Origin: Lachnospiraceae bacterium
GTDB lineage: Bacteria; Bacillota; Clostridia; Lachnospirales; Lachnospiraceae
Direction: 5' to 3'
Assembly: GCA_017437065.1 (NCBI GenBank)
Contig: JAFSBX010000069.1
Location: forward strand, 1 to 45,100
DNA: 45,100 bases
In this document: positions 35,108 through 42,589 of the stretch, in pieces
Layout: every line of letters starts with the position of its first letter
Position numbering within the stretch: the stretch's first letter is position 1
Notes under the pieces: generated by a model
Told to the model about the DNA's origin: nothing
Database searches by the model: none
The model's input: only the letters and a program-made list of their open reading frames with translations
Translations under genes and position numbers: made by a program

Positions 35108-36632
35108 TCCTATCACCTACTTTATATAATTTTGTATTAGAATCTTTTATAATATTATTGTACTGTACATCATCTATTCTAACAAAAGGCCTCGGACCAT
35201 TCGGAAACGGAATAATATTATTATTCCATAAATATTGTAGATTAAGTCTGCTCTCTAAACTCTTTACATAAATGAATTTAACCACGCAAATATTATATCT
35301 ATGCTTTTCCCAAAAATCATTCAGTTCTTCCTTAGAAAAAACACTTCGATTTTCACAATAGTCCATAAATTGTTTTTTAGTCGCAAAATTTGAAACAAAC
35401 TCATCAATCACAGCAACTGTTGTCAAAACTGATGTATATCCTTTCCGACCTTCTTCCCCAGTTCGATAAAACAAGACAATATCTCCTACCCTAACATCTG
35501 ATTTCATCCCCCAAGTCACATATACTTTCTGTAACGCATATCGATGCGCAATGTTTCCAATAAAATCAACTTCATTTTCAGTCTTTAATTGTGAATCTGG
35601 AAGTAAGTTAGTATGATATTGTGGATAAATAGGCAAAATTCGTTTGGCCACATTATAGTTTATATTAGGGAAATTCTGCTTTATGGACAAACTTGGATTA
35701 TATGTTTTCATACTCTTAACCAAGACTTTCTCCTTCTTCCCATTTGATTCTTTTACTCCATAATCATTAAATCCCCAACGTTTTAACAAAGCTTCCAACG
35801 CTATTAATTCAGGACGATTCTCAAATAAAGTAACATATATTTCATCTACATTTCTTTCTATCGCATTATCAAAAATAATTTTTATAAACCTTTCTCCTAA
35901 TCTAAAACCTGTCGAATCAATTTTAAATGTTCCAATCTTTAATCGACGCTTAGGCGGAAAAATAGGTGAAATATCATGATAATCCGAATCTACATCTTCT
36001 GTTTTCAAATACAAAAAACCTAAAATCATATCACTATCCGAATAACAGATATAAGCTTCTTCATTACTTTTTTTCGCAAACCAAGTATCAAAGCCTTGAT
36101 AACTATCTCGTAGACTATCAAAAAAAACATTCGAAACATCTACATTACCAATATATTGTTTTTTTACTGACAAATGTTTATAGTTAATTAGTTCTGGATT
36201 TTCAGACGTTGCTTTTTCAATAAACGCATTTATAGAAAATACTCGCTCCGAAATACCTAATGCAATTGCCTTATTTCTCATACGACGATCTTCGGTAATT
36301 AGTATATCTACTCTTCCACAATACACTTCACATAATAATTGATTATCAATTTCATCATTTTCACTTATGGGTATTTGCTTTAATGAATTAATAAACACTT
36401 CACTTTGCGGTGCAACAGTTTTCATTTCAATATAAGAAGATAACTTGACATCATAAAGCTTTTGCATCTGTGCGTCTCCATATTTACGCAATTCTTTCAC
36501 AGAATATGGGTGAATCATTTTTTCATAATGCAGTTTATCCAACCAATAATAAAGCAAGCCAATACTCTGATTCGTTACCTTTGTATTCTCTCTATGTATG
36601 ATTATATTAGTGTCCAATAAAGTTTTCACCAT
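35100..36632 (-). CDS. PIN-GNAT-EVE-like three-domain fusion protein
   Basis: 510 aa, cytoplasmic. Residues 1-150: PIN nuclease-like domain (LLDTNIIIHRE with D7, a central acidic NDEIDNQLLCEVY, and ILITEDRRMRNKA). About 160-335: GNAT-like acyltransferase fold (EAYICYSDSDMILGFLYLKT, FRLGERFIKIIFDNAIERNV, LEALLKRWGFNDYGVKE). About 345-495: EVE/PUA-like base-binding fold (YVTWGMKSDVRVGDIVLFYR, SVLTTVAVIDEFV, IPFPNGPRPFVRIDD). PIN domains cleave RNA, so this looks like a regulated RNase effector. Its start overlaps the kinase gene by 26 bases. I know of no characterised protein with exactly this order. Confidence 0.75.
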   Translation of the reverse strand: MVKTLLDTNIIIHRENTKVTNQSIGLLYYWLDKLHYEKMIHPYSVKELRKYGDAQMQKLYDVKLSSYIEMKTVAPQSEVFINSLKQIPISENDEIDNQLLCEVYCGRVDILITEDRRMRNKAIALGISERVFSINAFIEKATSENPELINYKHLSVKKQYIGNVDVSNVFFDSLRDSYQGFDTWFAKKSNEEAYICYSDSDMILGFLYLKTEDVDSDYHDISPIFPPKRRLKIGTFKIDSTGFRLGERFIKIIFDNAIERNVDEIYVTLFENRPELIALEALLKRWGFNDYGVKESNGKKEKVLVKSMKTYNPSLSIKQNFPNINYNVAKRILPIYPQYHTNLLPDSQLKTENEVDFIGNIAHRYALQKVYVTWGMKSDVRVGDIVLFYRTGEEGRKGYTSVLTTVAVIDEFVSNFATKKQFMDYCENRSVFSKEELNDFWEKHRYNICVVKFIYVKSLESRLNLQYLWNNNIIPFPNGPRPFVRIDDVQYNNIIKDSNTKLYKVGDRNE

Positions 36633-37164
36633 AAACCTCCTTTAGGAACAAATAATTCTCTTCTATATCTTCATTTGAAAATTTCATATTATGAACAAAT
36701 AATGGAATATTTAATTTTTCCGCAATATGCTCTGCACAGTTTCTTTCAGTGTTCAAAAATTCCTCTATTTGTTGTATTGAATATTTCTTACCATCACGTC
36801 TATTCAAATTCCGCATAATAATTTCAGGACCTGCTTCTAATAATATAATTGCAGAAAGTTGTAACTTACTATATGTATGCTCTGGAAGCTGTTCCACCTG
36901 TCCGTTATTACCCAAAATGCAAAAATGTCCTGCTAATAAAATTATTTTCTCATGTTCTAACTTTTCAGACATTTTTTTAATTAAAATATCCTGATTTAAT
37001 TCTTTATTTTTTACAATTTTATTCGAACCGTACTTTTCGCCATTTTCCTCACTTATAACATCACCCGCAGAATAAAAATTGATATGACATTTTTGTGCTA
37101 ATTTATTGCACAAGGTACTTTTTCCAACACCATATACCCCCGAAACAAATACTACACTATTCAC
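36607..37164 (-). CDS. P-loop kinase (adenylate-kinase-like) of the defence cluster
   Basis: 185 aa. Walker A GVYGVGKST at 9-17, then FYSAGDVISEENGEKYGSNK, a Walker B-like strand IILLAGHFCILGN and an Arg-rich lid NLNRRDGKKYSIQQIEEFLN. Resembles small AAA_33/adenylate-kinase-type NTPases found in defence cassettes; could phosphorylate a nucleotide, RNA end or protein. GTG start at 37164 with AAAGGA nine bases upstream. It starts two codons after the TAG that ends the PIN-domain reading frame and is in the same frame as it. Confidence 0.7.
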   Translation of the reverse strand: MNSVVFVSGVYGVGKSTLCNKLAQKCHINFYSAGDVISEENGEKYGSNKIVKNKELNQDILIKKMSEKLEHEKIILLAGHFCILGNNGQVEQLPEHTYSKLQLSAIILLEAGPEIIMRNLNRRDGKKYSIQQIEEFLNTERNCAEHIAEKLNIPLFVHNMKFSNEDIEENYLFLKEVYGENFIGH

Positions 37165-37167
37165 TTT

Positions 37168-37947
37168 CTAAAATCCTTTCTTTATAATATTGTCTCTTCT
37201 AATCATAACCTTCCAACTATTATTCACATATCCCTTATTATCATTTTTTATCTCGTTTTTTTCATTACTTTCTTGATAAAATATGCTCGTTATTCCTTCT
37301 GAATATGCTGAAACATTTAAATACTCACAACATTTCTTTAATACTTTATTTAATTCTTTATCCTTTGAGATAATTTTTTCTTTCTTTTCAACAGCAGTTG
37401 CTACTATAAGTAAGTCCATAAACGAATTTCTATAATTGTCTTTTACATTATAATCATGTTTAATATCTTCATATATATCATGCATTCTATTGATAATTTC
37501 TTGGGTTATCGGTACTACTACAATATTATTATCAACTAAGAATTGGGCTCGTTCCCGAAATTTCTTATACTATTCTTTATCTAATGAAAGTTGTGCAAAG
37601 AGTAACAATGTATCCAAATCTTTCTCATTTATTAAATGGCTTATAGCTTCGTTTGAATATATAACACTACTATTAAACTCACCGTTGAAATCTATAACAA
37701 GTTTATCGGTACAATTTTTTCCAAGTTCAAATCCTCTTTTTTTATGTTCCAAATTAACCATAATCCCCAGATGAATTCCCTTTATTTTAACTGGATACAT
37801 TTTTGCCCGATTTTGTCCTTTTATCATAATTCCCAAGAATTCCAATGCTACTATAGATGATATCCATCTTCCATTTATATCACCGGCAAACAAGTCCTTA
37901 TTCCCCTTATATTTGTAAGAAATAATCTGTGTATCAAGAAATTCCAT
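37168..37947 (-). pseudogene. PIN-domain gene interrupted by one in-frame TAG
   Basis: One continuous frame of 260 codons broken only by TAG at 37570-37572. Before it: EFLDTQIISYKYKG (first acidic residue), WISSIVALEFLGI, and LLLFAQLSLDKE at the stop. After it: YKKFRERAQFLVDNNIVVVP, then SFMDLLIVATAVEKKEKIIS and KDKELNKVL, the classic C-terminal half of a PIN domain. The halves together make one PIN-type ribonuclease of about 259 aa. GAGG stands nine bases before ATG 37947. The frame ends in another TAG. Either an inactivated toxin-like nuclease or a rare readthrough gene. Confidence 0.75.
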
Positions 37948-37953
37948 AAAGTC

Positions 37954-38226
37954 TTACCTCACTTCATTTTTTAATTGACTACACAAAATTCCGCCCACCG
38001 GTACGCCTCTTGATGGATTTGGACGATGCGTATAACAATAACTCTGTGGACCATCTGGATGATTAGCCGTTTCTCTCTTATTTGATTTTCCAAAATCTTC
38101 AGGATAGGAAAAGAAAACATACTCTTCGCCGTTTATAACAGAACACCTTGGGCAAGACTTATATTTATTATTTTTTTCATATTGGGACTATTTTAAAAGT
38201 TTTCCACATGCTTTACACTTCATCAT
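37954..38226 (-). pseudogene. Small zinc-ribbon gene with an in-frame TAG at codon 13
   Basis: ATG 38226 has a perfect GGAGG eight bases upstream. The frame reads MMKCKACGKLLK, TAG (38188-38190), then SQYEKNNKYKSCPRCSVING and on to TAA at 37954, 91 codons in all. The paired CKAC and CPRC knuckles lie on either side of the TAG, so the intended product is one zinc ribbon; tryptophan (TGG) would be the simplest ancestral codon. The remainder, FFSYPEDFGKSNKRETANHP and YCYTHRPNPSRGVPVGG, is not recognised. Located between DpnII and the PIN gene, same strand. Confidence 0.65.
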
Positions 38227-38258
38227 ATTTTTCTCCTCCACAACATGTACACGTTTCA

Positions 38259-39122
38259 TTATACAAACAAATCACTCATAATATTTTGTTCCATATCATC
38301 AATACTGTAAATCGTATCCATGGCCTCGAATGTCTCTCTCAAATTCCCCCTTGCACTCTTCCAGCCGATTCCGTCTGTAAACCACACAAAAGTAAATCCA
38401 TCTATGGTATCTGCCTCCTGCGAAAGCATTTTATAGCTTCTTGCAGTTTCATTGAGTTTTGAGCCTCCACCACCATAGAAATTAGTTTCGATACCATAAA
38501 TCATCTTATCTGTCTTGATTACAAAATCAAATCGCTTAGCAGCCTTGCCCTGATTAGAAAGTGCTGATAAATCAATGCTCCACTTTTCTTCAATGTCCTT
38601 AAGATACATTTCCTTAAAGTAGCTGACATCCTTCTCAAACCCTGCTGCCACGATGTACTTCTCAACCAAATCTTCCATCTGGTGACCGCCACGATTTTTA
38701 CGACCATTAGAATCCAATCCTGTTTCGATACCCAAAGCATAATCTACAAGATTATTTACCAAGTGATTCGCAATCATCTCAAATAATCCGGTCTTACGCA
38801 TAAACACCTTGTACTGCTCTACACTGTAATTCATCTTTTTAAAGTTATACAAGAATGCACCTTCTTCATCCTGTGCGTAAATTTCATATCCTCTTACTGC
38901 TAGAAGTAATGGAATACATTGCAGTGTCTCCGGATACATTTTCACTATTCTCTCAAAGTCTTCCTCGATATTTTTCGAACCAATCAAAGAATTAAGAATA
39001 TTCAATTCCACCTTGATTTCTTCTACATTTCTTACGACTTTTTCAAAGTCGATATAGTAATCATAACTTGATATACTCGGTCTGAATTTACTTAGCCATT
39101 CATCAAAATCTCTATTTGCCAT
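38259..39122 (-). CDS. dpnB: DpnII-type restriction endonuclease (GATC)
   Basis: 287 aa, the usual length of DpnII/MboI-family type II enzymes. Family landmarks: FDEWLSKFRPSISSYDYYID, IPLLLAVRGYEIYAQDEEGA, NRGGHQMEDLVEKYI, and the nuclease core RFDFVIKTDKMIYGIETNFY with the acidic and Glu residues, followed by GGGGSKLNETARSYK. Cuts unmethylated GATC by family knowledge. Its ATG overlaps the end of the DpnA-like methylase gene by 11 bases. Arrangement methylase-methylase-endonuclease is that of pneumococcal dpnM-dpnA-dpnB. Confidence 0.9.
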   Translation of the reverse strand: MANRDFDEWLSKFRPSISSYDYYIDFEKVVRNVEEIKVELNILNSLIGSKNIEEDFERIVKMYPETLQCIPLLLAVRGYEIYAQDEEGAFLYNFKKMNYSVEQYKVFMRKTGLFEMIANHLVNNLVDYALGIETGLDSNGRKNRGGHQMEDLVEKYIVAAGFEKDVSYFKEMYLKDIEEKWSIDLSALSNQGKAAKRFDFVIKTDKMIYGIETNFYGGGGSKLNETARSYKMLSQEADTIDGFTFVWFTDGIGWKSARGNLRETFEAMDTIYSIDDMEQNIMSDLFV

Positions 39123-39915
39123 TTGCTACCTTCTCCAATCTTTTCTTGGATATCTCCAAGTATTCTTCACTTACATCTATTCCAATAAACTTCCGCCCAA
39201 ATCGCACAGCCTCTACTCCGGTAGTTCCGGAACCACAGAAAGGATCCAATATAACCTGTCCTTCCTCTGTAGATGCCAATACCATTTTCTCAAGCAGATA
39301 TTCCGGCTTCTGTGTAGGATGTTTACCTTCTGTTTTCTCTGAAGGCTTAGTTAACGCACCAGTCCAAACATCCTTCATCTGCTTGCCTTCATTCATTTCT
39401 TTCATTTTTTGATAATTAAAAAAATGCCGAGACTTCTTTTCATTCTTCTTTGCCCATAAAATGGTTTCAGTAGAATGTGTGAAGCATCGACATGCTAAGT
39501 TTGGTGGTGGATTTGTTTTCTGCCATGTTATGTTGTTGATTATCTTGAAGCCTTCCTGCTCCAATGCCATACCAATCGAATATATATTGTGTAATGTCCC
39601 CGATATCCAAATCGTGCCGTTAGGCTTTAGTACTTTCTTACATAACTTAATCCACTTTCTGTTAAACTTGTGTTTCTCTTCGACACTGGTTCCACTTTCC
39701 GAAAGCTTATCCCATGAGCCTTTATTTACCGAAACCATTTTTCCACCCTGACAGGTGATACCGTCATTACTTAAAAAGTATGGTGGGTCTGCAAATATCA
39801 TATCCACAGATTCCGGTTCCATTTTGGTTAGAATTTTAAAGGAATCACCTAGTATCAATTGTGATTCTTCTGTCTCGAAGTATAATGGCACTTTTTTTGC
39901 AAATAAGTTTTCCAT
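39112..39915 (-). CDS. dpnA: Beta-class adenine methyltransferase, DpnA-like
   Basis: 267 aa. Motif IV DPPY at 43-46 (MIFADPPYFLSNDGITCQGG) comes before motif I (LDPFCGSGTTGVEAVRFGRK, about 225-245), the order of beta-class N6/N4 methylases. Also HPTQKPEYLLEKMVLAS. This is the second methylase of DpnII systems (M.DpnIIB type, able to act on single-stranded DNA). Coupled by overlap to the endonuclease gene and 28 bases after the 121-aa unknown. Confidence 0.88.
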   Translation of the reverse strand: MENLFAKKVPLYFETEESQLILGDSFKILTKMEPESVDMIFADPPYFLSNDGITCQGGKMVSVNKGSWDKLSESGTSVEEKHKFNRKWIKLCKKVLKPNGTIWISGTLHNIYSIGMALEQEGFKIINNITWQKTNPPPNLACRCFTHSTETILWAKKNEKKSRHFFNYQKMKEMNEGKQMKDVWTGALTKPSEKTEGKHPTQKPEYLLEKMVLASTEEGQVILDPFCGSGTTGVEAVRFGRKFIGIDVSEEYLEISKKRLEKVANGK

Positions 39916-39943
39916 TATCCCGACTCCTTAATAAAATATCGTT

Positions 39944-40309
39944 TTATTTTGTAAATAGAATTTCAACATCACCATCTACAAATCCAATGCCGATACCTTC
40001 TTTACTCTTTAATATATGGGCATACTTCCCATCTTCAAGATACTGTCTCAAAATTGTAGACATCTCTTCAAGTACAACATCCCACTCTGAGTCTTTATCC
40101 CATGCTAAAAGACCTTCTCTAGTTCCAAAATCCGTCACTTCGTCACAAGGCCAATCCTCATCATCTGCATCAAAGCGTTCGGTTCCTACCAATTCCATTG
40201 ACCAAGCATTATCTCCATCTTCATATAAATTGAAACAAAATGCTACAACTTCTTCGGGAACATCTTTGCTTAGAACATTATTTAACCAATCTGCCACTTC
40301 ATTATACAT
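39944..40309 (-). CDS. Unknown acidic protein inside the DpnII operon
   Basis: 121 aa, very acidic, no TM. YNEVADWLNNVLSKDVPEEV, FCFNLYEDGDNAWSMELVG, FDADDEDWPCDEVTDFGTRE, WDVVLEEMSTILRQYLEDGK. I do not know the family by name; similar small acidic proteins occur near toxin or immunity genes. The strong negative charge could mean DNA mimicry or an inhibitor role, but that is inference. It lies 15 bases after the Dam-like gene and before the DpnA-like gene, so it is expressed with the methylases. Confidence 0.65.
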   Translation of the reverse strand: MYNEVADWLNNVLSKDVPEEVVAFCFNLYEDGDNAWSMELVGTERFDADDEDWPCDEVTDFGTREGLLAWDKDSEWDVVLEEMSTILRQYLEDGKYAHILKSKEGIGIGFVDGDVEILFTK

Positions 40310-40324
40310 GGTCTATTTTCTCCT

Positions 40325-41158
40325 CTAATAATTACATATAATCACTTCTTCGCCAACTCTGTTGGATGCATCTGAATTAATCATACGTTTAACGCTTACA
40401 ACATCTATTCTGTATCCCTTGTTACCATACAACTCATTTATCAAATCTGTATTATGATTTGTGAGCATACAATAACATCTTCTGGTAGTTAATTCATCAA
40501 ATAGCTTCGCAAGTCGTTTGTGACTTTCAATATCAAATCCTTCTTTAGTATATGATTCAAAAGAAGTTGGATTCAACGGTGCATACGGACTGTCAATAAA
40601 TACAAAATCACCCTTCTTGGCATCCTTACAAGCAGCTTCAAAATCTCCGTCAATAATTTTTACCCCCTGAAGATATTCTGAAATCTCCATAATAGCATTT
40701 TCATCAACGGAAGCTCTACGACTATTGTTGTATGGAACATTGAAAAGTCCCTTGCCATTTACACGATACAAGCCATTAAAACAATGCTTATTAATAAATA
40801 CAAACAATGCAGCTAACTCCACATCGAACTCTGCTTTCATCAGCTTATCATTGTAGTGCTCCCTGAGAGAATAATAATATTCCTTACCATCCTCCCACAT
40901 TTCCTCATCTAGCTGCTTTACAGCCTTTAGAAATGCTTCCGGCACATTACATATCTGCTTATAAGCATTTATCAACGCTTTGTTGATATCGTTTATCAGA
41001 GCATTTGCAGGTAGCAATTCGAATATCACCGCTCCACCACCTACAAATGGCTCAAAATAATTATTATATTTTTCAGGCATTCTCTCCTTTATCTGTGGAA
41101 GCAACTGACGCTTTCCGCCAGCCCATTTCACAAATGGAGCGACACTTGAATTACTCAT
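40325..41158 (-). CDS. dpnM: Dam-type adenine methyltransferase, DpnM-like
   Basis: 277 aa alpha-class N6-adenine methylase. N-terminal PFVKWAGGKRQLLPQI and FEPFVGGGAVIFELLPANAL (SAM-binding motifs X and I), target region in the middle, and motif IV FVFIDSPYAPL, where DSPY replaces the usual DPPY. Methylates GATC by family knowledge, protecting against the DpnII enzyme. AGAGGAA precedes ATG 41158. Own promoter at 41208-41236 with a controller palindrome just upstream. Confidence 0.9.
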   Translation of the reverse strand: MSNSSVAPFVKWAGGKRQLLPQIKERMPEKYNNYFEPFVGGGAVIFELLPANALINDINKALINAYKQICNVPEAFLKAVKQLDEEMWEDGKEYYYSLREHYNDKLMKAEFDVELAALFVFINKHCFNGLYRVNGKGLFNVPYNNSRRASVDENAIMEISEYLQGVKIIDGDFEAACKDAKKGDFVFIDSPYAPLNPTSFESYTKEGFDIESHKRLAKLFDELTTRRCYCMLTNHNTDLINELYGNKGYRIDVVSVKRMINSDASNRVGEEVIICNY

Positions 41159-41207
41159 TTTGATTCCTCTTCTCTATGTCCGCAAAAGGACAATCTTTTA
41201 CATATCT

Positions 41208-41236
41208 ATTATACTTGCAAACATACAAAATAACAA
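41208..41236 (-). promoter_or_regulatory. Promoter of the dpnM-dpnA-dpnB operon
   Basis: Minus strand: -35 TTGTTA (41231-41236), 17-bp spacer, -10 TATAAT (41208-41213), about 50 bases before dpnM. Confidence 0.65.
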
Positions 41237-41245
41237 CCACAAACT

Positions 41246-41269
41246 TTCACTCTTTGTGAATTAATTCAC
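41246..41269. promoter_or_regulatory. Controller-protein operator upstream of dpnM
   Basis: TTCAC-TCTTT-GTGAA (41246-41260), overlapped by a perfect GTGAATTAATTCAC palindrome (41256-41269). It lies about 10 bp upstream of the -35 box, the place for an activator, and overlaps the stop of the preceding methylase gene. Same arms as the two sites at 42275 and 42320. Confidence 0.7.
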
Positions 41270-41988
41270 TTCTGAAATACAAATATGTACTCATGCGACA
41301 GCAGGAGAAAATTATTATTCTGCTTTTCCCAATAATCTGTAGAACGGCAATTATGTTGCTCTTTAATAATAATCTCTTTATTCGTAAATCCCGCCTGTAA
41401 AAAGCACTCCATCATACGAAATCCTAACGGAATAACCTTGCCATATTTTCTTACATCTCCTATCATCACTGCACACATTTTACCCTTTTTCAGTACACGA
41501 AAGGATTCTTCAGCCACCTTACACATTTCAGCCAAGAACTCATCTACACCAAGTAATGAAATATCCCCTTCTATTCCTTTACTATACTTGATGATATTGG
41601 CATAAGGCGGATGCGTACAAATAAAATCAATACGACTATCTTTAATAAAATGCAAATCTTTAGCATTGCCATTTCGAGTAAATATTTTTGAATTTGTTTC
41701 ACATTGGAATTGTAAATTTGTTTCAGAGATTGAAACGGATTGCGGATTGATGTCAACACCTACCGCATTACGATTGAGTAGTTTCGCTTCGACTAAAGTT
41801 GTTCCACTACCCATAAATTGATCTAAAACCCATTCACCGGGATTAGAATAGCGAAGTATCAGATTTCTTGGTACATATGGCGACCAATTCCCTCGATACT
41901 TTCCTGAATGCGTTACCCAACTGCCTCTGTCCGGAAATGACCAGACCGTCGTTGGTTCAAGCCTGAAATTATTTGGTTGTAAACTTAT
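41266..41988 (-). CDS. DNA methyltransferase (N6-A or N4-C) without a normal start codon
   Basis: The coding frame reads LQPNNFRLEPTTVWSFPDRG, SWVTHSGKYRGNWSPYVPRN, LILRYSNPGEWVLDQFMGSG, then TTLVEAKLLNRNAVGVDINP, catalytic FICTHPPY and a C-terminus ending CFLQAGFTNKEI...EYIFVFQK; about 240 aa, an intact methylase. The only ATG with a ribosome binding site (GAGGAGG, ATG 41993-41995) is one base out of frame and stops after MSYKFTTK. In frame there is only ATA 41988 or a late ATG 41814 that would cut off half of the protein. Either a one-base loss near the start or a non-canonical ATA start. Lies between the small protein and dpnM. Confidence 0.7.
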   Translation of the reverse strand: MSLQPNNFRLEPTTVWSFPDRGSWVTHSGKYRGNWSPYVPRNLILRYSNPGEWVLDQFMGSGTTLVEAKLLNRNAVGVDINPQSVSISETNLQFQCETNSKIFTRNGNAKDLHFIKDSRIDFICTHPPYANIIKYSKGIEGDISLLGVDEFLAEMCKVAEESFRVLKKGKMCAVMIGDVRKYGKVIPLGFRMMECFLQAGFTNKEIIIKEQHNCRSTDYWEKQNNNFLLLSHEYIFVFQK

Positions 41989-42006
41989 AAGACATTCCTC
42001 CTCTTC

Positions 42007-42201
42007 TTATTTCCATTGATTGAAGTACTCTGAAACACCCACAATACCTTTGGCTGTGATTGCTCTCGTAACATCATTTTCAAATTTAATCTTATTTTCA
42101 TCAGAAAGTTTATTAAAGTCCTGTTGTATCTCTTGTACTTTATGTGCTAACCCTATCACAAACTTATCATATTCAATGTTTTCTTCTTGAATTGATTTCA
42201 T
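42007..42201 (-). CDS. Small helical protein at the head of the methylase transcript
   Basis: 64 aa from ATG 42201: MKSIQEENIEYDKFVIGLAH, KVQEIQQDFNKLSDENKIKF, ENDVTRAITAKGIVGVSEYF. Helical, charged, no known family. The open frame reaches back to a GTG at 42324, but that start lies in the operator and promoter, upstream of the likely transcription start. I therefore prefer ATG 42201 (AAGGGA nine bases upstream) with ATG 42219 as alternative. The methylase frame follows its TAA directly. Confidence 0.5.
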   Translation of the reverse strand: MKSIQEENIEYDKFVIGLAHKVQEIQQDFNKLSDENKIKFENDVTRAITAKGIVGVSEYFNQWK

Positions 42202-42274
42202 TATAGTTGATCCCTTCATTGATGATACCAATAAGTCTACATCAATTCTCTCAAAAAATCCACCTCTATTTTCT

Positions 42275-42289
42275 TTCACAATAAGTGAA
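42275..42289. promoter_or_regulatory. Controller-protein operator 1
   Basis: TTCAC-AATAA-GTGAA palindrome. Between the divergent small-protein/methylase transcript and the C-protein gene, near the start site of the minus-strand promoter. Confidence 0.7.
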
Positions 42290-42298
42290 TTTATATAA

Positions 42299-42326
42299 AT
42301 CATATCCCATGAGATAATATTCACAA
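42299..42326 (-). promoter_or_regulatory. Minus-strand promoter of the small protein and methylase
   Basis: -35 TTGTGA (42321-42326), 16-bp spacer, -10 TATGAT (42299-42304). The -35 lies inside operator 2, so binding there should block it. Confidence 0.5.
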
Positions 42327-42334
42327 ATAGTGAA
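42320..42334. promoter_or_regulatory. Controller-protein operator 2
   Basis: TTCAC-AAATA-GTGAA palindrome, 45 bp centre-to-centre from operator 1, ending 12 bases before the C-protein ATG. Confidence 0.7.
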
Positions 42335-42346
42335 AGAGGTATTTAT

Positions 42347-42589
42347 ATGCGTTTCAATAATGACACTGACCTATATCGTGTTATAGGTTCTAATATAAAA
42401 CATTACAGAGAACAAGCCAAACTAACCCAAGTACAACTAGCAGAACAGGCTCAAATCAGCATTAGCTATCTTTCTAAAATCGAGGCTGCCGGATGCAATA
42501 AAAGCTTGTCCATATCTGTTTTAAATCAGATTGCTAATGTACTTAATGTTGAGATTAGCGAATTTTTTAAGGAGGTATCTGAATCATGA
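42347..42589 (+). CDS. XRE-family controller (C) protein of the restriction island
   Basis: 80 aa, a single Cro/CI HTH: RVIGSNIKHYREQAKLTQVQ, LAEQAQISISYLSKIEAAGC, LNQIANVLNVEISEF. Size and position match C proteins that time expression of restriction-modification genes. The stop overlaps the start of the MutH-like endonuclease by four bases. GAGGT precedes ATG 42347. The three palindromes with TTCAC/GTGAA arms are its probable sites. Confidence 0.85.
   Translation: MRFNNDTDLYRVIGSNIKHYREQAKLTQVQLAEQAQISISYLSKIEAAGCNKSLSISVLNQIANVLNVEISEFFKEVSES

Noticed and set aside
37168-38226. Pyrrolysine-encoding genes as explanation of the in-frame TAGs
   Set aside because: No pylS, pylT or methylamine methyltransferase genes in the window, and TAG is used as an ordinary stop elsewhere; kept only as one thing to test.
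42202-42324. GTG-initiated N-terminal extension of the small protein ahead of the methylase
   Set aside because: It would place the start codon inside operator 2 and upstream of the best promoter; ATG 42201 or 42219 fits better.
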